A DNA stretch of 36,231 nt, taken from assembly GCA_024400295.1 (NCBI GenBank), contig JAKSNA010000028.1, positions 1 through 36,231 on the forward strand, written 5' to 3'. The notes under the pieces are model-generated. The model was not told where the DNA came from, made no database searches, and worked only from the letters and a program-made list of their open reading frames with translations. Position numbers and translations under genes: made by a program. Positions 25,555 through 34,311 of the stretch are shown piece after piece. The DNA is from Bacteroidales bacterium. GTDB lineage: Bacteria > Bacteroidota > Bacteroidia > Bacteroidales > F082. Positions within the stretch are counted from its first letter, which is position 1. Each line of letters opens with the position of its first letter.

Positions 25555-27792
25555 ATGCGTATCATCATAGAAGAGCACCAGTACGAAGCCGATAAAGTCG
25601 CCAAAATTCTTGAAGGCATCAGCACTTTGAGGGACATTGACGGCAAAATCAGCGTCAATTATGTGGGATATTACTACAATCCTGCATTGAAAGACTGTGT
25701 GTTTATTCTGCCCAAAGTGCTCATTGAAGATGTCAACGGACAGGAATTGGTGTTCGGGCATTGCTCGCCGGAAGAGATTATTGACTTGGAAAGACAAAAT
25801 GTGCTGACACAAGCTGAACACGACTTCATCTACGAACTTTCGGTTTGGATTTACCGTGCCATTACAGTTTATCACGAGAGCAACAGCCAAAGTCACATCG
25901 TGCTGAAGCAGAACGTGCAACAGATGTCTAAAGGCCGCCTGCGCCAATGCAACACTTTCCTTGACATTCTGCTTGCCCTGCAACGCTTCAACCGCGAAAA
26001 CCAGGATTTCTTTTTCTTCGTACTACGCAACCAACATTCGGGCTACAACAAAATCAACTGGACAAAGACCATCAGTCACTCGCAGGCCATCGTTCAGGAA
26101 AATGTTCCCGTCTATCTCGATCCAGTCAACAAGAAACGCCAAATCAATTTCGATGAGGAACTGCTTGTCATTTTCTTCTCCATACTGAACTACATCAGCC
26201 AGCACTACGGCTTCCCCGTAAAAATCAACATCAACTTTCCGTTCATTACAGGCGGGAAATTCGAGAACTACCGAAATGGAATGGGGAAGACCAGGCTGCT
26301 GCAAATCAAATACAAGTACTATTCCGACAAAGCCCTTTATCTATGGGAGCTTTGCTATGCATTCTTCGACCAAAGCAAGAAAATCAACGTGGAGACTGAT
26401 GACCGCGAATATCTTTTGGTCAAGAATTTCAACATCGTGTTTGAGGCCATCATCGACGAACTGGTTGGCGACCCTGAAAGCAAAATTCCGGCAGACCTTA
26501 AAGACCAGCCCGACGGCAAACGCGTCGATCACATCTATCAGTATCACGACCTGACCAACAACGAAAACGAAAAACCGATTTACTATATCGGTGATTCAAA
26601 GTATTACAAACGAGGACATAAGATTGGCGATGAATCTGTTTATAAGCAATTCACTTATGCCCGCAATGTGATTCAATGGAATCTGGACCTTTTCAACGAT
26701 GGCAAGGAAGACGAACAGCAAGGCCATGTGAAGCTTCGCGACGACATTACCGAAGGTTACAACATCATACCCAATTTCTTCATTTCAGCCCAACAAAACA
26801 CCTTAGACGGTTCCGACGACATCCGATTGACCGATAATCAGCAAAAGTATTTCCAATCGCGACAATTCGACAACAGGTTGTTCGACCGCGACACTTTCCT
26901 GATCGCACACTATGACGTGAATTTCCTTTTCGTCGTTGCACTTTACGGTAGAAACAATGCCGGAGAGAAAAAATCATGGAAAGACAAGGTAAGACAGATG
27001 TTCCGCAAAGAAATACAGAAAATGCTGGAAGACAAATTTGTTTTCTATGCAATGACAGCAAAGGAAGGAGTAAGTGCCGTCTCCTATATCGAAGACCATT
27101 TCCAGGAACTTCTTGGTAAAGTTTTCACGCCATATCCCGACAGAGGACAGCAAAAATACTATTCCGTTGCCTTAGACAAACGCAATGAGTTTTCCGATGA
27201 AAACGAAGCACTTCTTGAACAGTTGAGAGAATCATTCTATGTAGAGGAATGTCAATTAGGACAAAATCCCACCGACATTTTGCCTACAGTAGAGCCCATA
27301 ACACAACAGATGTCCCATCCAAAGCAGTTCCTCACCCAGCACTATTTGGAAAACTATGCAGAAAGATCCATATTGATCGGCTGTTACCACGATCAAACCC
27401 ATTTGGATTGGATTTTAGGCAACAACGACAAAGGAACGCTTATCTATAATGTCCGCTTAGACAAGAGTCGTCCAGGTGCACAGAAAATAACGCAATTGTC
27501 AAACAACGTCGCTTGTTTTGTCATCCTTTACGAACAAGGTCATGAATGCGAGAACAAATATCGTGTTTTCCACGTCCATCATCACGCCACGATGACGGAA
27601 GAAAGAATGCGCAAGGCGTATTATCCCAATCCACAAGGCAAGTACTTCTGCTATGTTTTCGACGAGGAGGTGACATTGGGTAATCTTGACATATCAGCAT
27701 TGATTGCCGATGAAAAAAGTTCTAATTCCGGTTTTGTTGTTGGCGCCCCAATCTATATCTCCGGTTCAACCCTTTTACAATACAGAAAATAA
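25555..27792 (+). CDS. LlaJI/McrC-like PD-(D/E)XK restriction endonuclease subunit
   Basis: 745 residues. The first 450 resemble LlaJI/McrC nucleases: a helical N-terminal region, YRAITVYHES, and the nuclease core with D325 in RVDHIY and D347-S348-K349 in IGDSKYYK, giving the D...(D/E)xK catalytic set. The last 200 residues (from about 535, with HLDWILGN and FVVGAPIYISG) are an accessory domain that I cannot name. It should cut DNA when driven by the McrB-like GTPase. It begins 3 bp after the DinD-like gene and its stop codon touches the vsr start codon. Confidence 0.82.
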   Translation: MRIIIEEHQYEADKVAKILEGISTLRDIDGKISVNYVGYYYNPALKDCVFILPKVLIEDVNGQELVFGHCSPEEIIDLERQNVLTQAEHDFIYELSVWIYRAITVYHESNSQSHIVLKQNVQQMSKGRLRQCNTFLDILLALQRFNRENQDFFFFVLRNQHSGYNKINWTKTISHSQAIVQENVPVYLDPVNKKRQINFDEELLVIFFSILNYISQHYGFPVKININFPFITGGKFENYRNGMGKTRLLQIKYKYYSDKALYLWELCYAFFDQSKKINVETDDREYLLVKNFNIVFEAIIDELVGDPESKIPADLKDQPDGKRVDHIYQYHDLTNNENEKPIYYIGDSKYYKRGHKIGDESVYKQFTYARNVIQWNLDLFNDGKEDEQQGHVKLRDDITEGYNIIPNFFISAQQNTLDGSDDIRLTDNQQKYFQSRQFDNRLFDRDTFLIAHYDVNFLFVVALYGRNNAGEKKSWKDKVRQMFRKEIQKMLEDKFVFYAMTAKEGVSAVSYIEDHFQELLGKVFTPYPDRGQQKYYSVALDKRNEFSDENEALLEQLRESFYVEECQLGQNPTDILPTVEPITQQMSHPKQFLTQHYLENYAERSILIGCYHDQTHLDWILGNNDKGTLIYNVRLDKSRPGAQKITQLSNNVACFVILYEQGHECENKYRVFHVHHHATMTEERMRKAYYPNPQGKYFCYVFDEEVTLGNLDISALIADEKSSNSGFVVGAPIYISGSTLLQYRK

Positions 27793-28305
27793 ATGCCTGA
27801 CCGACTTACACCTGAACAGCGGCACAAAAACATGTCCAGTATTCACAGCAGGAACACCAAACCGGAAATTCTGGTGCGCCAGTATTTGTGGAGCCACGGC
27901 TACCGCTACCGGCTGAACAGTAAAAAATTGCCAGGTAAACCGGATATTGTGCTGGCTAAATACAAAACCTGCATATTCATCAACGGATGCTTCTGGCATG
28001 GTCATGACGGGTGCAGATATTACACGGTGCCTAAGTCAAATACAGAATTTTGGGTGAACAAGGTCGCCAGAAACCGTCAGCGGGATGGGCAGGTGCGGCA
28101 GAAACTGGAAATCATGGGCTGGCATTGCATTACCATCTGGGAGTGCGAACTGAAAAAGGAAAAACGGAAGCAGACCTTGGAATCACTGCTCGATATGCTC
28201 AGCCGTTTCTATTTTAAGGGTATGGGCATCAGCATATACGAGATACAGGAAGATGACATCTGCTTTATGGTTGCAGAAGATTCAAATACCCAATATGATT
28301 CATAA
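27793..28305 (+). CDS. vsr: Vsr very-short-patch mismatch endonuclease
   Basis: 170 residues with the Vsr pattern: NTKPEILVR (E25), LPGKPDIVLA (D51), NGCFWHGHDGC (H69 and H71), and RNRQRD (D98). E25 and D51 have the same numbering as the metal-binding residues of E. coli Vsr. It nicks 5' of the T in T:G mismatches made by deamination of 5-methylcytosine, so it compensates for the mutagenic cost of the two m5C methyltransferases. The last about 35 residues extend beyond the usual length. It starts directly after the nuclease stop codon. Confidence 0.95.
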   Translation: MPDRLTPEQRHKNMSSIHSRNTKPEILVRQYLWSHGYRYRLNSKKLPGKPDIVLAKYKTCIFINGCFWHGHDGCRYYTVPKSNTEFWVNKVARNRQRDGQVRQKLEIMGWHCITIWECELKKEKRKQTLESLLDMLSRFYFKGMGISIYEIQEDDICFMVAEDSNTQYDS

Positions 28306-28308
28306 AAT

Positions 28309-28422
28309 ATGCCGACCGAAGACATCGTTGCTGCCGTTATTATCCGAGATGGAAAACTCTTTGCCCTCTGGCACGGGTATGGGACTTATAAAGAACTGAA
28401 AGTCAGGATTTCATACAGATAA
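28309..28422 (+). pseudogene. Truncated NUDIX (MutT-like) hydrolase
   Basis: The 37-codon frame encodes IVAAVIIRDGKLFA followed by GYGTYK, the first strand and loop of MutT/8-oxo-dGTP-type NUDIX proteins. The Nudix box itself (GX5EX7REUXEEXGU) is missing because the similarity stops abruptly after the YK. It begins 3 bp after vsr, so a complete NUDIX gene probably once ended this operon. It marks the right edge of the island. Confidence 0.75.
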
Positions 28423-28454
28423 AAAATCCCGCCAGAAATCACTTTCTGACGGGA
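28421..28454 (-). terminator. Intrinsic terminator of the T9SS protein gene
   Basis: CCCGCCAGAAA pairs with TTTCTGACGGG (one mismatch) around a 4-nt loop. On the minus strand it is followed by TTTTTT, and it lies 20 bp after the stop of the gene ending at 28475. Confidence 0.85.
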
Positions 28455-28474
28455 AAAAATGAAAAATTCAAAAA

Positions 28475-29227
28475 TTATTTGACGATGATTTTGCTTGATT
28501 TCTCTGTCTTGCCGTTGATGACGAGGCTGTAGAAATAAACGCCTTCGCTGAGGTCGCCGACGTTCATGCTGAGCTTGCCGCTCACGCCGTTGAGTTCGCT
28601 TCTCATCACTTCCTGTCCTGCCATGTTGTAGATGACGACCGCCGCGCTGTTCACGCTGCCGCTGAGGTCGTAGTCGAAGTTGACGACGTCGGTGGCCGGT
28701 GTCGGATATGCGCTGATGCCGTTCTGGGCCGCGACTTCCTCCACGCCGGTGAGTGAATACTTGAAGATGACGTTGATGACGAATTTCTCATCCGGGTTGG
28801 CTGCGTTCCATAATTCGAACGTCACGCTCTGCTCCTTACTGAGAACTGTTGTGTAATCGTCAGCCATGTAGTGGCCGCTGAATAACATGGGGCTGCCGGC
28901 TGTCATTTCTTCGGGATTGGTTTCTTGAACACCTGTCGAAGGAGCAAGGCACTGTCCGAAGCAAAGCCATGTTGAAGTGCCCTCGACGATAGGATCATTT
29001 GGGGTTTTCTTTGCGACGACTCTCATGTTCTCGTTGGCTGTGACGTCGAATTCTATCTGCATCTCGCCGCCGATTTCTCCCCAAAGCTCCGAGCCGTCTC
29101 CGAAGACAAAGTATGTCGCTCCGTTTTCAACGACATTGCCTGTCTCTTTTTCTGTTACTGTGATGTTTTGTGCTGATGCCGCGAACATCGCAAGCACCAT
29201 TGTCAGTGAAAGTAATAATTTCTTCAT
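28475..29227 (-). CDS. Secreted protein with type IX secretion C-terminal sorting domain
   Basis: 250 residues. The ATG at 29225-29227 (MKKLLLSLTMVLAMFAASAQ) gives a clear Sec signal peptide; an upstream frame to 29353 adds an unlikely 42-residue extension. The middle part (20-165) is a beta-rich domain of unknown function. The last 80 residues are a T9SS type A sorting domain: ISAYPTPATDVVNFDY, AAVVIYNMAGQEV, and LSEGVYFYSLVINGKT with a lysine-rich end. It should be exported to the surface or medium by the Por/T9SS machinery. Confidence 0.85.
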   Translation of the reverse strand: MKKLLLSLTMVLAMFAASAQNITVTEKETGNVVENGATYFVFGDGSELWGEIGGEMQIEFDVTANENMRVVAKKTPNDPIVEGTSTWLCFGQCLAPSTGVQETNPEEMTAGSPMLFSGHYMADDYTTVLSKEQSVTFELWNAANPDEKFVINVIFKYSLTGVEEVAAQNGISAYPTPATDVVNFDYDLSGSVNSAAVVIYNMAGQEVMRSELNGVSGKLSMNVGDLSEGVYFYSLVINGKTEKSSKIIVK

Positions 29228-29280
29228 ACGCGTTTGAATTTTAAAATTGTTGTTCTGTTTTCTTTGTTGATATTTTTGTC

Positions 29281-29400
29281 TGCTCGACTTCGCTCGCAAT
29301 GACGGGGACTTTTGGAGGGAGAACCCTGCGCGGCCAAGCCGCGCCATTTCCACAAAAAGCCGCCGTCATTGTGAGCGACCGTAGGGAGTCGAACAATCTC
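29281..29400. repeat. Inverted pair of a dispersed GAGCGA...GAGTCGA repeat
   Basis: The minus-oriented copy at 29281-29305 (its complement reads CATTGCGAGCGAAGTCGAGCA) faces a plus-oriented copy at 29363-29400 (CATTGTGAGCGACCGTAGGG then AGTCGAACAATC). The inverted CGCTCGCAATGACGG/CCGTCATTGTGAGCG parts can pair with each other. The rest of 29228-29526 holds only this pair, the 62-bp array and short spacers. Confidence 0.75.
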
Positions 29401-29552
29401 TTTTATTTTACGATTTCTGCAATCATCTCATTGTGAGCGACAGTAGGGAGTCGAACAATCTCTGTTATTTCGCGATTCCTGCTATCATCTCATTGTGAGC
29501 GGCCGCAGGGAGTCGAACAATCTCTGTTATTTCACGATTTCTGCTATCATCT
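29367..29552. repeat. 62-bp tandem repeat (3 units) duplicating the hutU 3' end
   Basis: Units start at 29367, 29429 and 29491, exactly 62 bp apart. Each has a dispersed-repeat part (CATTGTGAGCGRC then GAGTCGAACAATCTC) and a part that on the minus strand encodes the last seven residues of urocanase and a stop (MIAEIVK in the true end and in unit 1; MIAGIAK in unit 2). Only the third unit is joined to the gene. This is a tandem duplication of the gene's terminus with the intergenic repeat. Confidence 0.9.
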
Positions 29553-31524
29553 CGTCATCTGCGATGTTCGGCATTGTGACTTTGAGTCTCGGTTCGACCT
29601 CCATGGCGCGTCTGATGGCGAACATCGCGGGTTCGTTGCGTGCCCAGCTTCTTCTCGCGATGCCGTTGTTGACGTCCCAGTGCAGCATGCAGTGCAGCCG
29701 TCTGTCGGCCTCCGGTGTCCCGTCGAGGACCATGCCGAAGCCTCCGTTGATGACTTCGCCCCAGCCCACGCCGCCTCCGTTGTGGATGCTGACCCATGTG
29801 GCGCCGCGGAATCCGTCGCCGATGACGTTCTGTATCGCCATGTCGGCTGTGAAGCTCGAACCATCATAGATGTTCGATGTCTCACGGAACGGCGAGTCGG
29901 TGCCCGACACGTCGTGGTGGTCGCGGCCCAGCACCACCGGCGCGCTCAGCCTGCCGTCGGCGATGGCCCTGTTGAACTCAGCCGCGATCTTCGTGCGCCC
30001 TTCGCAGTCGGCGTAGAGGATGCGCGCCTGCGAGCCGACGACCAAATGGTTGGCTTGTGCACCCTTGATCCACTGTATGTTGTCGTGCATCTGCTGCTGG
30101 ATCTCCTTCGGCGACGACTTCGCGATGTCTTCGAGGACCTTGCACGCTATCTCGTCGGTGACGGCGAGGTCTTCCGGCTTGCCCGACGTGCAGACCCACC
30201 TGAACGGGCCGAAGCCGTAGTCGAAATACATAGGCCCCATGATGTCCTGGACGTACGACGGATAACGGAACTTGCCGTCTTTCATGATGTCGGCGCCGGC
30301 GCGGCTGCTCTCAAGCAGGAACGCGTTGCCGTAGTCGAAGAAATACATGCCCTTTGCGGTGAGCTTGTTGACCGCCGCCACGTGACGGCGCAACGACGCA
30401 TAGACCGCCTCCTTGAACCTCTCCGGCTCTTCGGCCATCATGCGTTTCGACTCCTCGAATGAATATCCGACAGGGTAGTAGCCGCCCGCGAACGGGTTGT
30501 GCAACGAGGTCTGGTCGGAGCCGAGATCGACGTGTATGCCTTTCGCCGCGGCATATTCCCAGAGGTCAACGACGTTGCCTTGGTATGCGAACGAACGTGC
30601 GATTTTCTTTTCAATGGCTTCGTTCACCTTCACGAACAGCTCGTCTAAGTTCTCGTGAATCTCATCGACCCAGCCTTGGTTGTAGCGTTTCAGTGCTGCC
30701 GACGGGTTGATCTCCGCCGTGATGGAGACGACACCGGCTATGTTGCCGGCCTTGGGCTGTGCGCCCGACATTCCGCCGAGGCCCGCCGTGATGAACAGCT
30801 TGCCCGCCGGTGTGCCGCCCTGCTTGCGCGAGGCGTTAAGCACCGTGATCGTGGTGCCGTGGACGATGCCCTGCGGCCCGATGTACATGTATGAGCCTGC
30901 CGTCATCTGTCCGTATTGCGTCACGCCGAGTGCGTTGAAACGCTCCCAATCGTCTGGTTTTGAATAATTTGGAATCATCATGCCGTTTGTCACGATGACG
31001 CGCGGAGCTTCCTTGTGCGACGGGAACAGCCCCATCGGATGCCCTGAATACATGACGAGGGTCTGCTCGTCGGTCATGTTGGCGAGGTACTGCATCACGA
31101 GACGGTACTGCGCCCAGTTCTGGAAGATGGCGCCGTTGCCGCCGTAGATGATGAGCTCGTGCGGATGCTGCGCCACCGCTGGGTCTAAGTTATTCTGAAT
31201 CATCAGCATGATGGCTGCGGCCTGACGGCATTTCGCCGGATATTCGTCGATCGGACGGGCGTACATCGCGTAGGAAGGACGGAAACGGTACATGTAGATG
31301 CGGCCATATTTCTCCAATTCCTCATAAAACTCCGGCGCGAGCTGCGCGTGAAGCCTCTCCGGGAAATAACGGAGCGCGTTCTTCAACGCCAGCCTCTTCT
31401 GTTCCTTCGTCAAAATGTCCTTGCGTTTCGGCGCATGATTGATATTCTTGTCGTATTCCTTCACTTCAGGCAGCTGTTCCGGGATGCCTGCAAGTATCTC
31501 TTTTTGAAAATCATTCATTTGCAT
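29527..31524 (-). CDS. hutU: Urocanate hydratase
   Basis: 665 residues, the long Bacteroidales form. Urocanase converts urocanate to imidazolone propionate in histidine breakdown, using NAD+ as a cofactor. The GLGGMSGAQPKAG loop, the YGFGPFRWVCTSG signature with active-site C445, and HYFPERLH/GGNGAIFQNWAQYR-type N-terminal motifs are visible. ATG 31524 or the next ATG two codons later are both possible. No other hut gene is in the window. The gene is divergent from the C10 protease gene with overlapping promoters. Confidence 0.97.
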   Translation of the reverse strand: MQMNDFQKEILAGIPEQLPEVKEYDKNINHAPKRKDILTKEQKRLALKNALRYFPERLHAQLAPEFYEELEKYGRIYMYRFRPSYAMYARPIDEYPAKCRQAAAIMLMIQNNLDPAVAQHPHELIIYGGNGAIFQNWAQYRLVMQYLANMTDEQTLVMYSGHPMGLFPSHKEAPRVIVTNGMMIPNYSKPDDWERFNALGVTQYGQMTAGSYMYIGPQGIVHGTTITVLNASRKQGGTPAGKLFITAGLGGMSGAQPKAGNIAGVVSITAEINPSAALKRYNQGWVDEIHENLDELFVKVNEAIEKKIARSFAYQGNVVDLWEYAAAKGIHVDLGSDQTSLHNPFAGGYYPVGYSFEESKRMMAEEPERFKEAVYASLRRHVAAVNKLTAKGMYFFDYGNAFLLESSRAGADIMKDGKFRYPSYVQDIMGPMYFDYGFGPFRWVCTSGKPEDLAVTDEIACKVLEDIAKSSPKEIQQQMHDNIQWIKGAQANHLVVGSQARILYADCEGRTKIAAEFNRAIADGRLSAPVVLGRDHHDVSGTDSPFRETSNIYDGSSFTADMAIQNVIGDGFRGATWVSIHNGGGVGWGEVINGGFGMVLDGTPEADRRLHCMLHWDVNNGIARRSWARNEPAMFAIRRAMEVEPRLKVTMPNIADDEMIAEIVK

Positions 31525-31551
31525 ATACTTTGTGATATTTTTTCAAAATTT

Positions 31552-31585
31552 TTTGACCTGCAAAGTTAATAATTTTCTAATTTTG
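31552..31585 (+). promoter_or_regulatory. Promoter of the C10 protease gene
   Basis: TTTG at 31552-31555 and TAATTTTG at 31578-31585 are 22 bp apart, and the ATG is 19 bp downstream. Confidence 0.65.
31561..31568 (-). promoter_or_regulatory. -7 element for hutU
   Basis: TAACTTTG on the minus strand lies inside the plus-strand promoter's spacer, 36 bp before the hutU start. The two divergent promoters therefore overlap. Confidence 0.5.
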
Positions 31586-31604
31586 CAGCCTTATTTATTT
31601 TAAA

Positions 31605-34082
31605 ATGAAGAAAAATTTTTTCAAACTCGCTTTGGCTTTGTTGATAGCCATGTTTTCATTGGGGAAATCAAACGCCCAATCATTTGTCAATGAATTATAT
31701 GCAAATAAAATCGGAAAGAATTTCATTGAATTGAAGACCGGGAAATCCGATGTCCAACTTGATGTTTTTCATGTCGAGAACGGCTCGGACGGCAATCCGG
31801 CGCTGTACATCTTCAACGTGGAAGGCGGCGGCTTCGTCATCGTCTCGGCATCCAATAACCTGAATCCCATCATGGCTTATTCGGATAAAAATTCATATGA
31901 GGGCGAGATCCCAGAAACGGCGAGATATTTCATCGACAACTACCGTCGGAATGTGGAATATTATAATAAGGTGAACCGTACGGCTGACGATAATGTGGCT
32001 TCAATGTGGAAGTCGCTGGAAGACAACGTGTTGCCTGCGGCGAAGAACACCAATGTCGTCGATCCGCTCATCCAGACGAGATGGAATCAGGACTGCTATT
32101 ACAACGAGTTGGCGCCTTCGACGGGCGGCGGCTGGTGGGGCGGCGGCCCGTGCGGACACTGCTATGCCGGCTGCGTGGCATGCGCCATGTCGCAGGTGAT
32201 GAAATTCTGGAACCACCCCGCACAGGGCAGGGGCACGCACTCGTATGTCCACCACGAATACGGCATGCAGTCGGCGAACTTCGGCGCCACCACCTACGAC
32301 TGGGACAACATGCCCAACGAGATATGGAACGACAACATCGCCATTGCAACTCTGATGTATCACTGCGGCGTGAGCGTCAACATGGACTTCGGCCCCGACG
32401 GCAGCGGCGCACAGTCGCATGACGTTGAAACGGCAATGCGCAAATATTTCGGCTACTGCTCGGCGACATACAAGGAACGTTCGCAATACAGTGAGGATGA
32501 GTGGATTGCGATGCTGAAGAGCGACCTCGACAAAGGTCACCCGATGTATTTCTCCGGCTCCGGTGAGCCTGGCGGTCACGCCATAGTGTGCGACGGCTAC
32601 GACGAACGCGACTTCTTCAGTTTCAACCTCGGATGGAGCGGCTCAGGGAACGGCTTCTACGACATCAACGACGTGGCGGGCTTCAACCAGAATGAGGCCG
32701 TCGTGATGAACATCGTCCCGTTGGCAATCAACGCCGACGCCAACGGCATCATCTACGTCTCCGCCGACGGCACCGGCGACGGCTCCTCATGGGACAACGC
32801 CACGAAACACCTCGAATTCGCGTCGTCTGTCGCCACCGAGGTCTCCAACCAGATCTGGGTGAAAAGCGGCACGTACTACGGCGACCTCGAGAACAACAAC
32901 GGCGCGTTCACCATCTACGACAACAACAGGATCTACGGCGGCTTCACCGGCAACGAGCCGGCCGACTTTGACCTCGATGACCGCGACCTCGAAAAGAATC
33001 CCACCATCCTCGACGGCATGAACCAACGCCGCGTCGTGTTCCAGTCGGACCACTTCCAGAACGCCGCCTATTCCATCTGGGACGGATTCACCATACAGAA
33101 CGGCAACTCCGGCGCGGGCGCGGGCGCGTATCTCTGCTCGAACAGCCGCTTCGTGAACTGTAAGTTCCAGAACAACACCGCCACGGGCTTCGGCGGCGGC
33201 GTCTATGTCATCTCGGCCTATTATGAGAACGCAACGGTCAAATTCGAGAACTGCAGCTTTGAAAACAACCACGGCTCCATGGGCGGCGGCATCTGCGACA
33301 TGCTCGGCATCACCCTGCTCAACTGCGACTTCCGCAACAACTCGGCGACAACCAAAGGCGGCGCGTATTATGTCTATACCAACAAACAGCCGAAAATGAC
33401 GAACTGCATCTTCGCGAAGAACTCCGCCAAGGAGGCCGGCGCAATCTACAACCGAGGCAAATTTACCATGATTAACTGCGACATCGTTGACAATGAGGCT
33501 GTTGAGACTTGCGGCGGACTGCATAACGACAACCACTACAGCAGGATTTACAACAGCGTTTTCTGGGGCAACAAAGCTAACGATGCTGCCGACCAGATTG
33601 ACGGCGACTCCAAGTTCTTCTATTGCGCCGTGCAGGGCGGCTTCGACGGCGAACACATGATTGCGGTTGACGACCCTTGCTTCACCGACGCCGAGAACGG
33701 CGACTACAGCCTCACGGCGAACTCACCTTTGATTAATAAAGGCGACAAGTCTGTCACCGGCGTCACCGGCCATGACCTTATCGGCAACCAACGCGTCGTC
33801 GGTGCGCAGATTGACCTCGGAGCCATCGAATATCAGGGAATGTCAGGATTTGAGGAAATGTCTGAAAACTCATTCTTGATATATCCGAATCCTGCCAATG
33901 ATGTGATTAACATCGAACTTGGCGATGCGACGTCGGACGTGGTGATTTTCAACTGCCTCGGACAGACGGTCCGCCGCCTTGCCGGAATGACCGGCACGGT
34001 GCAGATTAACGTCTCCGATTTGAATGAAGGGATGTACTTTGTCAGGATTAATGATAAGGTGGAGAAGGTGGTTAAGAGGTGA
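31605..34082 (+). CDS. Secreted C10 (streptopain-like) cysteine protease with beta-helix and T9SS sorting domain
   Basis: 825 residues. A signal peptide (about 1-25) is followed by a Spi-type inhibitory propeptide region (about 26-130; FHVENG, FVIVSASNN). The peptidase C10 domain (about 140-375) has the catalytic cysteine C190 in AGCVACAMSQVMKFW and histidine H325 in GGHAIVCDGYD, with FNLGWSG after it. From about 385 to 740 is a right-handed parallel beta-helix (YVSADGTGDGSSWDNA and repeated FxNCxFxNNxA units). The last 80 residues form a T9SS sorting domain (FLIYPNPANDVINIEL). The protease should be exported, self-activated and surface bound; the beta-helix may bind glycans or proteins. Confidence 0.9.
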   Translation: MKKNFFKLALALLIAMFSLGKSNAQSFVNELYANKIGKNFIELKTGKSDVQLDVFHVENGSDGNPALYIFNVEGGGFVIVSASNNLNPIMAYSDKNSYEGEIPETARYFIDNYRRNVEYYNKVNRTADDNVASMWKSLEDNVLPAAKNTNVVDPLIQTRWNQDCYYNELAPSTGGGWWGGGPCGHCYAGCVACAMSQVMKFWNHPAQGRGTHSYVHHEYGMQSANFGATTYDWDNMPNEIWNDNIAIATLMYHCGVSVNMDFGPDGSGAQSHDVETAMRKYFGYCSATYKERSQYSEDEWIAMLKSDLDKGHPMYFSGSGEPGGHAIVCDGYDERDFFSFNLGWSGSGNGFYDINDVAGFNQNEAVVMNIVPLAINADANGIIYVSADGTGDGSSWDNATKHLEFASSVATEVSNQIWVKSGTYYGDLENNNGAFTIYDNNRIYGGFTGNEPADFDLDDRDLEKNPTILDGMNQRRVVFQSDHFQNAAYSIWDGFTIQNGNSGAGAGAYLCSNSRFVNCKFQNNTATGFGGGVYVISAYYENATVKFENCSFENNHGSMGGGICDMLGITLLNCDFRNNSATTKGGAYYVYTNKQPKMTNCIFAKNSAKEAGAIYNRGKFTMINCDIVDNEAVETCGGLHNDNHYSRIYNSVFWGNKANDAADQIDGDSKFFYCAVQGGFDGEHMIAVDDPCFTDAENGDYSLTANSPLINKGDKSVTGVTGHDLIGNQRVVGAQIDLGAIEYQGMSGFEEMSENSFLIYPNPANDVINIELGDATSDVVIFNCLGQTVRRLAGMTGTVQINVSDLNEGMYFVRINDKVEKVVKR

Positions 34083-34303
34083 AAGGGTAAAGGTGAAAAG
34101 GTGAAAGGGTAAAGGGTGGAGTAAAACTTTTTAACGCGAACCAAAACCTTGCGGGCTGCCCGGAGGACAGTATTTCAGTAACCGAGTACGCGGCACGCGT
34201 GCTTGGCAGCGTGTGAGCATCCGTGTGAGCGTCCGTGAAAAGTGTATAAAAATATTACATGAAAAAAATCGGTGCGTCCGTGCCGTTTATGATGGAAAGT
34301 TCC
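34083..34303. other. Intergenic stretch with simple repeats, no gene seen
   Basis: 34081-34118 is a purine-rich run of AAAGGGT/AAAGGTGA-type units. After that no reading frame or strong hairpin is evident up to the promoter at 34304. No clear terminator for the protease gene was found. Confidence 0.5.
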
Positions 34304-34311
34304 TATCTTTG
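34304..34311 (+). promoter_or_regulatory. -7 element upstream of the lipoprotein gene
   Basis: TATCTTTG is a strong -7 match. It lies 112 bp before the ATG, giving a leader of about 105 nt. The leader contains the imperfect palindrome CGGACTTCGCGAAATCCG (about 34345-34362). A -33 element is not clear. Confidence 0.55.

Noticed and set aside
15215..28474. Transposase, integrase or tRNA attachment site for the island
   Set aside because: No transposase or recombinase frame and no terminal direct or inverted repeats were found at the edges; the only tRNA is 15 kb away.
29367..29552. CRISPR-like periodic repeats
   Set aside because: The 62-bp units are repeated throughout without unique spacers, and each contains a copy of the hutU end. 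There are no cas genes.
29680..30462. Plus-strand frame of 260 codons opposite hutU
   Set aside because: Antisense shadow of a highly conserved urocanase, with no promoter or domain.
32787..33656. Minus-strand frame of 289 codons inside the C10 protease gene
   Set aside because: It is a shadow of the regular beta-helix codon pattern, rich in Val/Ala, with no start context or family.
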